From Verrucomicrobiota bacterium (GTDB taxonomy: Bacteria > Verrucomicrobiota > Verrucomicrobiia > Verrucomicrobiales > Verrucomicrobiaceae): a stretch of 13,134 nt of DNA. Below, piece after piece: positions 1 through 6,676 of the stretch. Both the position numbers and the translations under genes were made by a program. The number at the start of each line of letters is the position of its first letter. Within the stretch, counting starts at the first letter, position 1. Below the pieces are notes generated by a model that worked only from the letters and a program-made list of their open reading frames with translations, did no database searches and was not told the DNA's origin. The stretch is taken from positions 1-13,134 of the forward strand of contig JAIOQF010000009.1 in the NCBI GenBank assembly GCA_021413535.1, in the 5' to 3' direction.

Positions 1-39
1 TTCACTTTTTTCCGCGATAACTCTATTTTTTAAACGATT

Positions 40-876
40 ATGGCCCTGAAAACCTTCAGACCCACGACTCCTTCGAACCGCTACAAACAGTGGCCTTCGT
101 TCGATGAGATCACGAAGCACAAGCCCGAAAAAAGCCTGACCGTTGCGCTCAGGAAATCGGGTGGACGCAATAACACGGGCCGCATCACCTGCCGTCACAT
201 CGGTGGTGGTCACAAGCAGCGCTACCGTCTGGTCGACTTCAACCGCTCCCGTCGCGACGAAGCCGCCAAGGTTGTTGCCGTGGAATACGATCCGATTCGC
301 ACCGCGCGCATTGCCTTGATTCAATATCCGGACGGTCAGAAAAGTTACATCCTGGCACCGGTGAATCTCGTGATAGGCAGTAGCGTGATGGCAGGGGAGA
401 AAGCGCCGCCAGAAATTGGCAATGCACTTCCGCTCAGCCTCATTCCGCTTGGCACGCAGATTCACAATATCGAACTCAAGCCCGGCAAAGGGGGTAAGGT
501 CGCCCGCGCCGCTGGCCAAGCCGCCATCCTCTCCAACCGCGAAGGTGACTATGCCTTGGTGAAAATGCCTTCCGGCGAAATCCGCAAGATTCTTTCCACC
601 TGCTACGCGACCGTCGGCCAGATCGGCAATATCGAGCACATGAACGTCATCAGCGGCAAGGCGGGACGCACCCGCTGGATGGGCATTCGCCCCACTGTCC
701 GCGGCATGTGCATGAACCCCATCGATCACCCGAACGGTGGTGGTGAGGGACGCTCCAAGTCCGGTGGTGGTCGCCAGCATCTGCTTTCACCTTGGGGACA
801 CGCCAAGGGAGAGAAAACGCGCAAGAAAAACAAATATTCCGACAGCTTCATTGTGACGCGCCGTCCGAAGAATTAA
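40..876 (+). CDS. rplB: 50S ribosomal protein L2
   Basis: L2 is a large-subunit protein that binds 23S rRNA near the peptidyl transferase centre. The 278-residue product has the family length. It shows the N-terminal RNA-binding segment (GGRNNTGRITCRHIGGGHK, residues 41-59) and the C-terminal signature DHPNGGGEGR (229-238) followed by SPWG (250-253). His230 aligns with the functionally important His229 of E. coli L2. The next position but one is Asn where E. coli has His, a position that varies across phyla. The ATG at 40 has no Shine-Dalgarno site, only an A/T-rich leader. Bases 1-39 should follow rplW (L23), but the few codons there are too short to support an rplW tail. Identification is by conserved motifs and by gene order before rpsS. 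Confidence 0.98.
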   Translation: MALKTFRPTTPSNRYKQWPSFDEITKHKPEKSLTVALRKSGGRNNTGRITCRHIGGGHKQRYRLVDFNRSRRDEAAKVVAVEYDPIRTARIALIQYPDGQKSYILAPVNLVIGSSVMAGEKAPPEIGNALPLSLIPLGTQIHNIELKPGKGGKVARAAGQAAILSNREGDYALVKMPSGEIRKILSTCYATVGQIGNIEHMNVISGKAGRTRWMGIRPTVRGMCMNPIDHPNGGGEGRSKSGGGRQHLLSPWGHAKGEKTRKKNKYSDSFIVTRRPKN

Positions 877-904
877 CGCGATAACATTTTCACACTGACA
901 CTCC

Positions 905-1183
905 ATGGGACGCTCACTTAAAAAAGGACCTTTCGTCAACCAGAAGCTTCTGGCGAAGATCGACAAGCTCAACGAAGCCGGTCAAAAGAAACCGATCAAA
1001 ACCTGGGCCCGCGCCTCGATGATCACGCCTGACTTCGTCGGTCACGTTTTCCTCGTGCACAACGGCAGAGATTTCGTGAGCGTCAGCGCTTCGGAAAACA
1101 TGGTCGGCCACCGACTCGGCGAATTCTCGCCTACTCGCATGTTCAAGGCGCACGGCGCTCACACCGCGAAGGTCGCTAAATAA
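905..1183 (+). CDS. rpsS: 30S ribosomal protein S19
   Basis: S19 is a small-subunit head protein that works with S13 near the A-site tRNA. The 92-residue product starts with the family signature GRSLKKGPF (residues 2-10). It carries IKTWARASMI in the middle and ENMVGHRLGEFSPTRMFKAH near the C-terminus, which is the standard S19 pattern. It lies 28 bases after rplB, in the usual order. No Shine-Dalgarno site is visible in the pyrimidine-rich leader. The usual next gene, rplV, is displaced by an inserted gene that starts 20 bases after the S19 stop codon. Confidence 0.98.
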   Translation: MGRSLKKGPFVNQKLLAKIDKLNEAGQKKPIKTWARASMITPDFVGHVFLVHNGRDFVSVSASENMVGHRLGEFSPTRMFKAHGAHTAKVAK

Positions 1184-1203
1184 TCCCTGCTGATTTTATA
1201 CCC

Positions 1204-1998
1204 GTGAAAATCTCCACCTTCATCGCAAACCTTGCCGTCGCGCCAGTTCTTCTGGCTCTGATCGCGGCTGGGTCGGTGTTGGGGCAGTCAGATTCACGCA
1301 TCGAACTTCAGGAGCTTAAAGCCACCCTGCAAGTTTCCGCTGGTCAAATCCAGGAGCTCGAACAGAAACTCGGAAAAGCCAAGGAACAGGTCAAGAGCCT
1401 TTCAGAAAGTCTGGCCAATGCCAATCTGGATGGCCAGCAGGCACGCGAAGGTTACGAAAAACTGCGCATTCAAATGGAAGGTCTCGGTGTTGCGGCACTC
1501 GATCCGACCAACACTGAACTCCAGCAGCGTCTGCTCACCGCTTTGAGTGATCTGAGAATTCTCGAAGGTCATCGCCGCATCCTGACCGAGGCACTCGTGG
1601 GGCTTTCTGAAGCTTCGTTGGCGCATGCAAAAAACAATTCTGGCGGCGATGCTGCATCCCGGGAAAATCTGAACAAGTCACTCGCAGCAGCCGAGCGCGC
1701 TCTGAGCGGTTCCAAGCTCAATGTTGCATCCGGCGCGGCAGAAAGCGGCACGCTCGACAACGCGCGGATCATCAGTCTCAAGGAAGATATGGGTGTGGCC
1801 ATCCTCAATATTGGGTCGCGTCAGGGCGTGCATCCCGGCATGCCGTTTTCAATTTATCGCAAGGACAAACCCGTGGCGCGGGCGCTCGTGGTGGACGTTC
1901 GCCAGGGCATCAGTGGCGCGGTTGTTCAGGAACTCATCAGCAAGGACGAATCGGTCAAGGTGGGAGACACCGGCCGGGCGGAAACCTCTAAAGGCTAA
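1204..1998 (+). CDS. Exported coiled-coil protein of unknown function, inserted between rpsS and rplV
   Basis: I do not recognise this 264-residue protein as a named family. Residues 1-27 look like a Sec signal peptide: Lys2, a hydrophobic core at about 8-26, then VLG before QSD. Residues about 33-95 are rich in Glu, Gln, Lys and Leu with heptad-like spacing and are probably a coiled coil; a second helical stretch covers about 104-175. Residues about 186-258 look like a compact beta domain: AILNIGSRQGVHPGMPFSIY, then ARALVVDVRQGISGAVV and VKVGDTG. This recalls the C-terminal beta domains of MreC or FlgT-like envelope proteins, a resemblance that is inference only. The start is GTG without a Shine-Dalgarno site; no ATG fits the signal peptide better. 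Spacers are 20 bases upstream and 12 downstream, so it is probably co-transcribed with the ribosomal genes. A periplasmic or envelope scaffold role is conceivable but unproven. Confidence 0.85.
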   Translation: MKISTFIANLAVAPVLLALIAAGSVLGQSDSRIELQELKATLQVSAGQIQELEQKLGKAKEQVKSLSESLANANLDGQQAREGYEKLRIQMEGLGVAALDPTNTELQQRLLTALSDLRILEGHRRILTEALVGLSEASLAHAKNNSGGDAASRENLNKSLAAAERALSGSKLNVASGAAESGTLDNARIISLKEDMGVAILNIGSRQGVHPGMPFSIYRKDKPVARALVVDVRQGISGAVVQELISKDESVKVGDTGRAETSKG

Positions 1999-2010
1999 CT
2001 ATACATCGAC

Positions 2011-2457
2011 ATGGAAACGAAGGAAATCAGGGCAAGTCACCGTTACGCACGCATCTCCGACCAGAAGGCCCGGGAAGTGACGCGCGCCATCACCGGCATG
2101 CCGGCGTCTCACGCACTGAACGTGCTTAACTTCACGCCGAAGAAGGCCGCAGTGCTCATTGGAAAAGTTTTGCGCTCCGCCATCGCCAATGCCGCTGTCT
2201 TGCATGAAATCGACGCCGACGATCTTTATGTGAAGAGCGCTCTGGCCATCAAAGGGCCCATCTTGCATCGCATCATGCCTCGCGCCCGTGGTTCCGCCGC
2301 GCCCATCCGCAAGCGCATGGCTCACATCATCGTCATAGTTGCCACCAAGCCTGAAGGCTTCGGCGAGAAGAAGAAAAACGTGAAAAAAGGCGAGTCCGCT
2401 GACGCAGTCGTCGCCGATGCGCCGAAGAAGTCTCGTCGCCGCGCCAAGAAACAGTAA
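2011..2457 (+). CDS. rplV: 50S ribosomal protein L22
   Basis: L22 binds 23S rRNA, and its long beta-hairpin lines the peptide exit tunnel. The 148-residue product has the family core: YARISDQKAREVTRAITGM near the N-terminus, LNFTPKKAAVLIGKVLRSAI in the middle, and the hairpin segment RIMPRARGSAAPIRKRMAHI. After the core (about residue 115) comes a lysine-rich low-complexity tail ending in KKSRRRAKKQ, which makes it longer than the roughly 110 residues of E. coli L22. It begins 12 bases after the inserted exported-protein gene and is followed by rpsC. No strong Shine-Dalgarno site is seen; AAAGG in the end of the previous gene is too far away. Confidence 0.97.
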   Translation: METKEIRASHRYARISDQKAREVTRAITGMPASHALNVLNFTPKKAAVLIGKVLRSAIANAAVLHEIDADDLYVKSALAIKGPILHRIMPRARGSAAPIRKRMAHIIVIVATKPEGFGEKKKNVKKGESADAVVADAPKKSRRRAKKQ

Positions 2458-2486
2458 GCACCGAATCAACCAGCCAAGCAATTCTC

Positions 2487-3212
2487 ATGGGTCAAAAAGT
2501 CAATCCAATCGCCTTCCGCCTCGCGGTCAATAAAGACTGGCGTTCCAAATGGTTCGCCACCAAGAAGGAATTTACCGAGTTCCTCCACAGTGACCTCGCG
2601 GTGCGCGAATACCTCAAGAAGAAACTCGCGTCCGCCGCTCTCTCGAAGATCGTCATCGAGCGCGCCTGGAATCTCGTTCGCGTGACGCTCCATACCGCGC
2701 GTCCTGGACTTGTCATCGGACGCAAAGGTCTGGAAATTGAAGTCATGAGCGCCGAAATTTCAAAAATGTGCGGCGGCAAGCAGGTCAAGATCGACATCCT
2801 TGAAATCAGGCAGCCTGAGATCGACGCCCAGTTGGTCGCAGAGTCAGTCGCCATGCAGTTGGAGCGACGCATTTCTTTCCGCCGCGCCATGAAACGCGCG
2901 GTGCAAACCGCGATGGAAATGGGTGCCGAAGGTATTCGTATCCGAGTCGCTGGTCGTCTCGGTGGCTCCGACATTGCTCGCGCAGAATGGTATCTCTTGG
3001 GCAAAGTGCCTCTTCAGACTTTGCGTATTCCGATCGACTACGGCTTCTATGAGGCCCGCACGGTTTACGGACTCATCGGCGTGAAATGCTGGGTTAACCG
3101 CAAGCCTGAGATCGAAGGGCAGGAGCCCGCACCCCGTCGCAGCCCACAGCGCCGCGAACGTCGTGAAGACCGTCGAGAGTCCCCCGCACCAGCACCAGCA
3201 CCCGCTGCCTAA
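2487..3212 (+). CDS. rpsC: 30S ribosomal protein S3
   Basis: S3 is a small-subunit protein at the mRNA entry channel. The 241-residue product starts MGQKVNPIAFRL, the typical S3 N-terminus. It has a KH domain with the GRKG loop at residues 78-81 and the S3 C-terminal domain, including GRLGGSDIARAEWYLLGKVP and the YGFYEARTVYGLIGVK segment. A charged Arg/Glu then Pro/Ala tail follows from about residue 210 (RRERREDRRES, then PAPAPAPAA), which looks disordered. It sits between rplV and rplP in canonical order. The start has no Shine-Dalgarno site in its C/A-rich leader. Confidence 0.98.
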   Translation: MGQKVNPIAFRLAVNKDWRSKWFATKKEFTEFLHSDLAVREYLKKKLASAALSKIVIERAWNLVRVTLHTARPGLVIGRKGLEIEVMSAEISKMCGGKQVKIDILEIRQPEIDAQLVAESVAMQLERRISFRRAMKRAVQTAMEMGAEGIRIRVAGRLGGSDIARAEWYLLGKVPLQTLRIPIDYGFYEARTVYGLIGVKCWVNRKPEIEGQEPAPRRSPQRRERREDRRESPAPAPAPAA

Positions 3213-3248
3213 GGACAATCATTCATTCATAAACAATTATCCATTTTT

Positions 3249-3256
3249 AGAGGAGA
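3249..3256 (+). promoter_or_regulatory. Shine-Dalgarno site of rplP
   Basis: The sequence AGAGGAGA lies about 6 bases before the ATG at 3263. It supports the first ATG of the MAMMPSR N-terminus over the later in-frame ATGs. It is one of only four clear ribosome binding sites in the ribosomal block. Confidence 0.8.
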
Positions 3257-3262
3257 CACGCC

Positions 3263-3679
3263 ATGGCCATGATGCCCAGCAGAACCAAGTTTCGCAAAGC
3301 CCATCGCGGGAGCCGTAAAGGCATCGCGACGACAGGCAACCGCGTGAGCTTCGGGGAATTCGGTTTACAGTCGCTTGATCGCGCCTGGATCAAAAATAAT
3401 CAGATCGAGGCCTGCCGCGTCGCGATTACCCGGCAACTGAAGCGCAAAGGCGCGGTGTTCATCCGGATATTCCCGCACAAACCAGTCACCGCCCGTCCGC
3501 CAGAAACCCGAATGGGCAAGGGCAAAGGGCCGCCAGAATTCTGGGTCGCGGTCATCTATCCCGGCACCATGCTTTTTGAAGTCTCTGGCGTCACCGAAGA
3601 TCTGGCGCGCGAGGCCTGCCGTCTCGCCGCTCATAAACTCGGGGTCCGCACCCGTTTCGTTTCGCGCCACGCGCAATAA
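3263..3679 (+). CDS. rplP: 50S ribosomal protein L16
   Basis: L16 helps position the A-site tRNA on the large subunit. The 138-residue product has the signature KFRKAHRGSRKG near the N-terminus, GEFGLQSLDRAWI, and RIFPHKPVTARPPETRMGKG. Arg83 in RMGKGKG corresponds to the conserved Arg81 of E. coli, the residue hydroxylated in some bacteria. Length matches the family. The start at 3263 is fixed by a good Shine-Dalgarno site; MPSR, three residues in, matches the usual N-terminus, so the MAM extension may be real or an alternative start. The 50-base spacer from rpsC is A/T-rich with three tandem ATTC repeats. Confidence 0.97.
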   Translation: MAMMPSRTKFRKAHRGSRKGIATTGNRVSFGEFGLQSLDRAWIKNNQIEACRVAITRQLKRKGAVFIRIFPHKPVTARPPETRMGKGKGPPEFWVAVIYPGTMLFEVSGVTEDLAREACRLAAHKLGVRTRFVSRHAQ

Positions 3680-3704
3680 ATCCAGTAGAAGAATGCCAGG
3701 AAAA

Positions 3705-4013
3705 ATGAAGACTCACGAAATACGCGAATTAACGGTCGAAGAACTCCAGTCCCGCAGCCGGGAACTGAAGTCGCAAATGATGCACTTGCGCATCCAGAAG
3801 GCCACCGGCCAGATGGAAAACAAGAGCGCCATCGGACACTTGAAAAAAGAAGTGGCGCGCATTTTGACCATCCTTCAGGAGCGCCACCTCGGCATTCGTC
3901 AGATCCCAGCCAACGGTGCGGCCGCCGCCCCTGCGGAAAAGAAATCAACCAAAGCCAAAGCACCTGCCGCGAAAAAATCCGCAGCAAAGAAGGCCGCAAA
4001 AAAAGCGGAGTAA
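3705..4013 (+). CDS. rpmC: 50S ribosomal protein L29 with Lys/Ala-rich tail
   Basis: L29 sits at the peptide exit tunnel, near the docking site for trigger factor and SRP. The core MKTHEIRELTVEELQSRSRE through GHLKKEVARILTILQER (about residues 1-66) is a two-helix L29. The start at 3705 is chosen because the product then begins exactly as the family does and AGGA lies just upstream at 3698-3701, although the spacing is short. An in-frame ATG at 3693 would add four residues. The reading frame is open back to 3576, but that part overlaps rplP. After the core comes an Ala/Lys tail (AAKKSAAKKAAKKAE at the end), histone H1-like in composition. The protein is about 102 residues, compared with about 63 in E. 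coli. Confidence 0.93.
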   Translation: MKTHEIRELTVEELQSRSRELKSQMMHLRIQKATGQMENKSAIGHLKKEVARILTILQERHLGIRQIPANGAAAAPAEKKSTKAKAPAAKKSAAKKAAKKAE

Positions 4014-4037
4014 ACTGCCCAGCCAGGACCTACGATC

Positions 4038-4316
4038 ATGAGTGAAGAAACCAACAATCCAGCCCCCGCCCGCACCGCCGTGCGCAAGTCGCGCGTCGGC
4101 ACCGTCGTCTCTGACAAGATGCAAAAGACCATCGTGGTCGAAGTGGAGCGCCGCGTTCCGCACCCCGTCTTCAAAAAGATCATCCGTCTCACCTCGAAAT
4201 TTTATGCCCACGACGAGGACGGCAAAGCCAAGACCGGCGACAAAGTTCGCATCGAGGAAACGCGCCCGCTCAGCCGGCTGAAGCGCTGGAAACTCATCGA
4301 AGTGCTCGCGCACTGA
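4038..4316 (+). CDS. rpsQ: 30S ribosomal protein S17
   Basis: S17 is a primary 16S rRNA binding protein of the small-subunit body. The 92-residue product has the OB-fold core: VGTVVSDKMQKTIVVEVERR, then HPVFKKIIRLTSKFYAHDE, GDKVRIEETRPLSRLKRW. An N-terminal extension (about 16 residues, MSEETNNPAPARTAVRK) precedes it. A weak AGGA at 4025-4028 lies about 9 bases before the ATG. It follows rpmC in the standard order, with a 58-base spacer before rplN. Confidence 0.97.
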   Translation: MSEETNNPAPARTAVRKSRVGTVVSDKMQKTIVVEVERRVPHPVFKKIIRLTSKFYAHDEDGKAKTGDKVRIEETRPLSRLKRWKLIEVLAH

Positions 4317-4359
4317 TCCCGCTTTTTTAGCCCAATTTACTTACAACCCAGAACGACCC

Positions 4360-4365
4360 AGGAGG
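4360..4365 (+). promoter_or_regulatory. Shine-Dalgarno site of rplN
   Basis: AGGAGG, a perfect anti-Shine-Dalgarno match, lies 9 bases before the rplN ATG at 4375. Confidence 0.85.
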
Positions 4366-4374
4366 AATACGATT

Positions 4375-4743
4375 ATGCTGCAGATGGAATCAGAAATCCC
4401 GATTGCCGACAACACCGGCGCCCGCATGGCGGAGATGATCGGCGTGATCGGAAGAAAAAACAAACGCACCGCCGGAGTGGGTGATGTGATCACCGCACAC
4501 GTGCGCATCGCGACCCCGACCGCCAGCGTCAAGAAAGGTGAAGTCATCCGGGCCGTGGTGGTTCGCACCGCCGCACCCATCCGGCGCAATGATGGATCCG
4601 TTCTTCGCTTCGACAACAACGCTATCGTTGTCATCGACAAAGACAACAATCCCCGTGGCAGCCGCATCTTTGGACCCGTGGCTCGCGAGTTGCGTGATCG
4701 CAACTTCATGAAAATCATCTCTCTTGCTCCAGAAGTTCTATGA
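4375..4743 (+). CDS. rplN: 50S ribosomal protein L14
   Basis: L14 binds 23S rRNA at the subunit interface and forms bridges to 16S rRNA. The 122-residue product is the exact family length. It shows IADNTGAR (residues 10-17), GDVITAHVRIATP, KGEVIRAVVVRT, LRFDNNAIVVID, and the C-terminal signature IFGPVARELRDRNFMKIISL. It has the strongest ribosome binding site of the block. Its stop codon overlaps the rplX start in an ATGA, so the two are probably translationally coupled. Confidence 0.98.
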   Translation: MLQMESEIPIADNTGARMAEMIGVIGRKNKRTAGVGDVITAHVRIATPTASVKKGEVIRAVVVRTAAPIRRNDGSVLRFDNNAIVVIDKDNNPRGSRIFGPVARELRDRNFMKIISLAPEVL

Positions 4744-5018
4744 AGAAAATTAAGACCCATGTCAGAAAGGGAGACCTCGTGGAGGTCGTCGTCGGCGACC
4801 ACAAGGGCAGCCGTGGCAACATCATTGCCGTTCGTCGTCATGAGCGGGAGTCGAAAGTTCGCGTGCTGATCGAAGGCGTGAACATGGTGAAGAAAGCCAT
4901 CAAGCCCACTCAGGAGAAACCGCAAGGAGGATTCCTCGAGAAAGAAGCGCCGATTCATATCTCAAACGTCAAACTGATTGAGCGCAAGGAAGCGAAACCT
5001 GTTGAAAGAAAGAAATAA
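4740..5018 (+). CDS. rplX: 50S ribosomal protein L24
   Basis: L24 is an early assembly initiator protein of the large subunit. The 92-residue product has an N-terminal KOW motif (VRKGDLVEVVVGDHKGSRGN, about residues 8-27). It continues with VLIEGVNMVKKAIKP and the PIHISNVKLIE segment typical of bacterial L24. The ATG at 4740 overlaps the rplN stop (ATGA), and there is no separate Shine-Dalgarno site, which fits translation by re-initiation. A short basic tail ends the protein. The product is slightly shorter than E. coli L24. Confidence 0.97.
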   Translation: MKKIKTHVRKGDLVEVVVGDHKGSRGNIIAVRRHERESKVRVLIEGVNMVKKAIKPTQEKPQGGFLEKEAPIHISNVKLIERKEAKPVERKK

Positions 5019-5043
5019 CCAGCCAACTTGCGAGCCCTCAAAT

Positions 5044-5070
5044 CCGCAGCCCTGACAACAAGGACTGCGG
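5044..5070 (+). promoter_or_regulatory. Hairpin in the rplX-rplE spacer, possible leader element
   Basis: CCGCAG (5044-5049) pairs with CTGCGG (5065-5070). Inside it, CCT (5051-5053) can pair with AGG (5061-5063) across one mismatch. It sits in the 80-base spacer before rplE, the longest spacer of the ribosomal block, and ends 15 bases before the rplE Shine-Dalgarno site. In E. coli, S8 represses the spc operon by binding mRNA around the rplE start, so the position fits a control element. I could not see a convincing S8-site core, and no T-tract follows, so it is not a typical terminator. Confidence 0.4.
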
Positions 5071-5085
5071 GGCGGGAAGCCAAAA

Positions 5086-5093
5086 GAGGTGAT
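5086..5093 (+). promoter_or_regulatory. Shine-Dalgarno site of rplE
   Basis: GAGGTGAT is complementary to the 16S rRNA 3' end over eight bases and lies 5 bases before the rplE ATG at 5099. Confidence 0.85.
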
Positions 5094-5098
5094 ATATC

Positions 5099-5686
5099 AT
5101 GCAAACCGAACTTCATAAACTTTACCAAGAAAAGATCGTCCCCGAACTGCGCGAGCGGCTGGGCTTCACGAACGTCCACCAGGTTCCCCGTCTGGACAAA
5201 ATCGTGATCAACTGCGGCATCGGCTCCCAGCCGGACCGCAAGCAGGCCGCGGAAGACGCCTCTCGCGATCTTTCCATCATCACCGGACAGAAGCCGATGA
5301 TCACCTATTCCAAAAAGGCGATCTCGAACTTCAAACTCCGTGAAGGTGAACCCGTCGGACTCAAAGTCACCCTCCGCGGCTCCCGCATGTATGATTTCAT
5401 GATGCGTCTTGTGAAGACCGCCATGCCTCGCATTCGTGACTTCCGCGGCATCTCGCCACGCGCCTTCGACGGTCGGGGCAACTACACTCTCGGACTGAGC
5501 GATCAGAGCATCTTCCCAGAAATCGAGATCGACAAAGTCAAGCGAGTGCTTGGTTTTGACGTGAGCTTCGTTACGCGTTCCGCTACTGACGACCACGCCC
5601 GCGAACTGTTGCGCGCCCTCGGAATGCCCTTCCAGGTTCGCAAGGCTAAAGCCGACAAGGCTGCCGAAGAAAAAGACGCCGCCTGA
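5099..5686 (+). CDS. rplE: 50S ribosomal protein L5
   Basis: L5 binds 5S rRNA and contacts S13 and the P-site tRNA. The 195-residue product carries VPRLDKIVINCGIG (about residues 28-41), ITGQKPMITYSKKAISNFKL, REGEPVGLKVTLRG, RDFRGISPRAFDGRGNYTLG and IEIDKVKRVLGFDVSFVT, the standard L5 order. A lysine/alanine tail (KADKAAEEKDAA) follows the usual C-terminus. The start is set by a strong Shine-Dalgarno site. The next gene is rpsH after 23 bases, so rpsN, normally found here, is absent. Confidence 0.98.
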   Translation: MQTELHKLYQEKIVPELRERLGFTNVHQVPRLDKIVINCGIGSQPDRKQAAEDASRDLSIITGQKPMITYSKKAISNFKLREGEPVGLKVTLRGSRMYDFMMRLVKTAMPRIRDFRGISPRAFDGRGNYTLGLSDQSIFPEIEIDKVKRVLGFDVSFVTRSATDDHARELLRALGMPFQVRKAKADKAAEEKDAA

Positions 5687-5709
5687 CATCCATTTACTAA
5701 AGAACCATC

Positions 5710-6108
5710 ATGAGCCTCGCCACCGATCCGATCTCCGATTTCCTCACCCGCGCCCGCAATGCTGCGCTCGCGGCCAAACAGGAATTCACCGCACCTTTCT
5801 CCCGCATGAAGGGCGAAATCGCCCGCATCCTCCAAGAAGAGGGCTACATCTGGGCGTATGAGGTCGTCACCAGCGAAGGTCACGCGACCCTCAAGGTTAA
5901 GCTTAAATATCAGGGCCGCACCCCGGTCATCACCGACCTCAAGCGCGTCAGTTCACCTGGTCGCCGTCACTACGTCGGCAGCACCAAAATCCCGCGCGTG
6001 CGTCAGGGACTCGGTATCGCCATCTTGTCCACCCCCAAAGGTGTCATGACCGGCAGTCAGGCACGTAAACAAAAAGTCGGCGGCGAACTACTCGCGATCG
6101 TCTGGTAA
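5710..6108 (+). CDS. rpsH: 30S ribosomal protein S8
   Basis: S8 binds the central domain of 16S rRNA and, in E. coli, autoregulates the spc operon. The 132-residue product has the family length. It starts with DPISDFLTRARNA (about residues 6-18) and ends with the S8 signature: VRQGLGIAILSTPKGVMTG, then ARKQKVGGELLAIVW. No Shine-Dalgarno site precedes the ATG at 5710. The stop codon region forms the ribosome binding site of rplF. Confidence 0.98.
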   Translation: MSLATDPISDFLTRARNAALAAKQEFTAPFSRMKGEIARILQEEGYIWAYEVVTSEGHATLKVKLKYQGRTPVITDLKRVSSPGRRHYVGSTKIPRVRQGLGIAILSTPKGVMTGSQARKQKVGGELLAIVW

Positions 6109-6114
6109 GGAGAT
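6107..6114 (+). promoter_or_regulatory. Shine-Dalgarno site of rplF
   Basis: AAGGAGAT starts inside the TAA stop codon of rpsH (6106-6108) and lies 7 bases before the rplF ATG at 6122. This suggests coupling of rplF to rpsH translation. Confidence 0.8.
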
Positions 6115-6121
6115 TCACATC

Positions 6122-6661
6122 ATGTCACGCATCGGCAAACAACCCATTCCGCTTCCCGACAAGGTCAACGTCAAAATCGGCGCTGACCGCAAGGTTCTCG
6201 TTGAAGGACCCAAGGGCAAACTCAGCTTCCAACTTCCGGACGGCATCACCGTGCTCCAGGAGGAAAAAGAACTCAAAGTCACCCGTGCCACCGATCATCG
6301 CACCATGCGATCCCTCCATGGCACCGCGCAACGCCTCATCAGCAACATGATTCAAGGCGTCAGCAAAGGCTTCAAACGCGAACTTGAAATCCAGGGCGTC
6401 GGCTTTAAAGCCGCAGTCAAGGGCAAGAACATCGATCTTAGCCTCGGCTACTCTCATCCTCTCCTCCATCCCATCCCGGAAGGGCTCAAGGTTACGGTAA
6501 ACGAAAACACCCAGATCGTCGTTGAAGGTGTCGACAAACAAGTTGTCGGCCAGTTCGCCGCCGATGTTCGGGGCTACTACCCGCCGGAACCTTACAAGGG
6601 CAAGGGTGTCCGCTACAAGGACGAGCACGTCCGTCGCAAAGAAGGCAAGACCGTTAAATAA
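6122..6661 (+). CDS. rplF: 50S ribosomal protein L6
   Basis: L6 lies near the factor-binding site of the large subunit. The 179-residue product begins MSRIGKQPIPLP, the family N-terminus. It has GPKGKLSFQLP, then RTMRSLHGTAQRLISNMIQG and GVSKGFKRELEIQGVGFKA, and ends with the second-domain signature GVDKQVVGQFAADVR, PPEPYKGKGVRY (residues 154-167). Length matches the family. It is placed 13 bases after rpsH. Confidence 0.98.
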   Translation: MSRIGKQPIPLPDKVNVKIGADRKVLVEGPKGKLSFQLPDGITVLQEEKELKVTRATDHRTMRSLHGTAQRLISNMIQGVSKGFKRELEIQGVGFKAAVKGKNIDLSLGYSHPLLHPIPEGLKVTVNENTQIVVEGVDKQVVGQFAADVRGYYPPEPYKGKGVRYKDEHVRRKEGKTVK

Positions 6662-6676
6662 TATAGAATTACGACC

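Noticed and set aside
1..39. End of rplW (L23) upstream of rplB
   Set aside because: A few codons such as HFFPR followed by TAA are readable, but they are too short to assign to L23.
13..885. Nine-base word CGCGATAAC shared by the spacers before rplB (13-21) and rpsS (877-885)
   Set aside because: Two copies only and no structure around them; chance cannot be excluded.
1721..2080. Alternative + frame overlapping the end of the exported-protein gene and the start of rplV
   Set aside because: It overlaps two better-supported genes and has an Arg/Trp-rich composition typical of out-of-frame translation.
2492..3004. Long minus-strand open frames opposite rpsC, rplF, secY and map
   Set aside because: They mirror strongly conserved + strand genes, have no recognisable domains and arise from GC-biased codon use.
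3576..3704. N-terminal extension of rpmC back to 3576
   Set aside because: This part overlaps the end of rplP in another frame and has no L29 homology; MKTHEIREL at 3705 is the normal N-terminus.
4301..4328. Terminator-like hairpin AGTGC / GCACT at the rpsQ stop with a T-run at 4323-4328
   Set aside because: The stem is only five pairs and the T-run starts nine bases later; a terminator here would cut the ribosomal operon.
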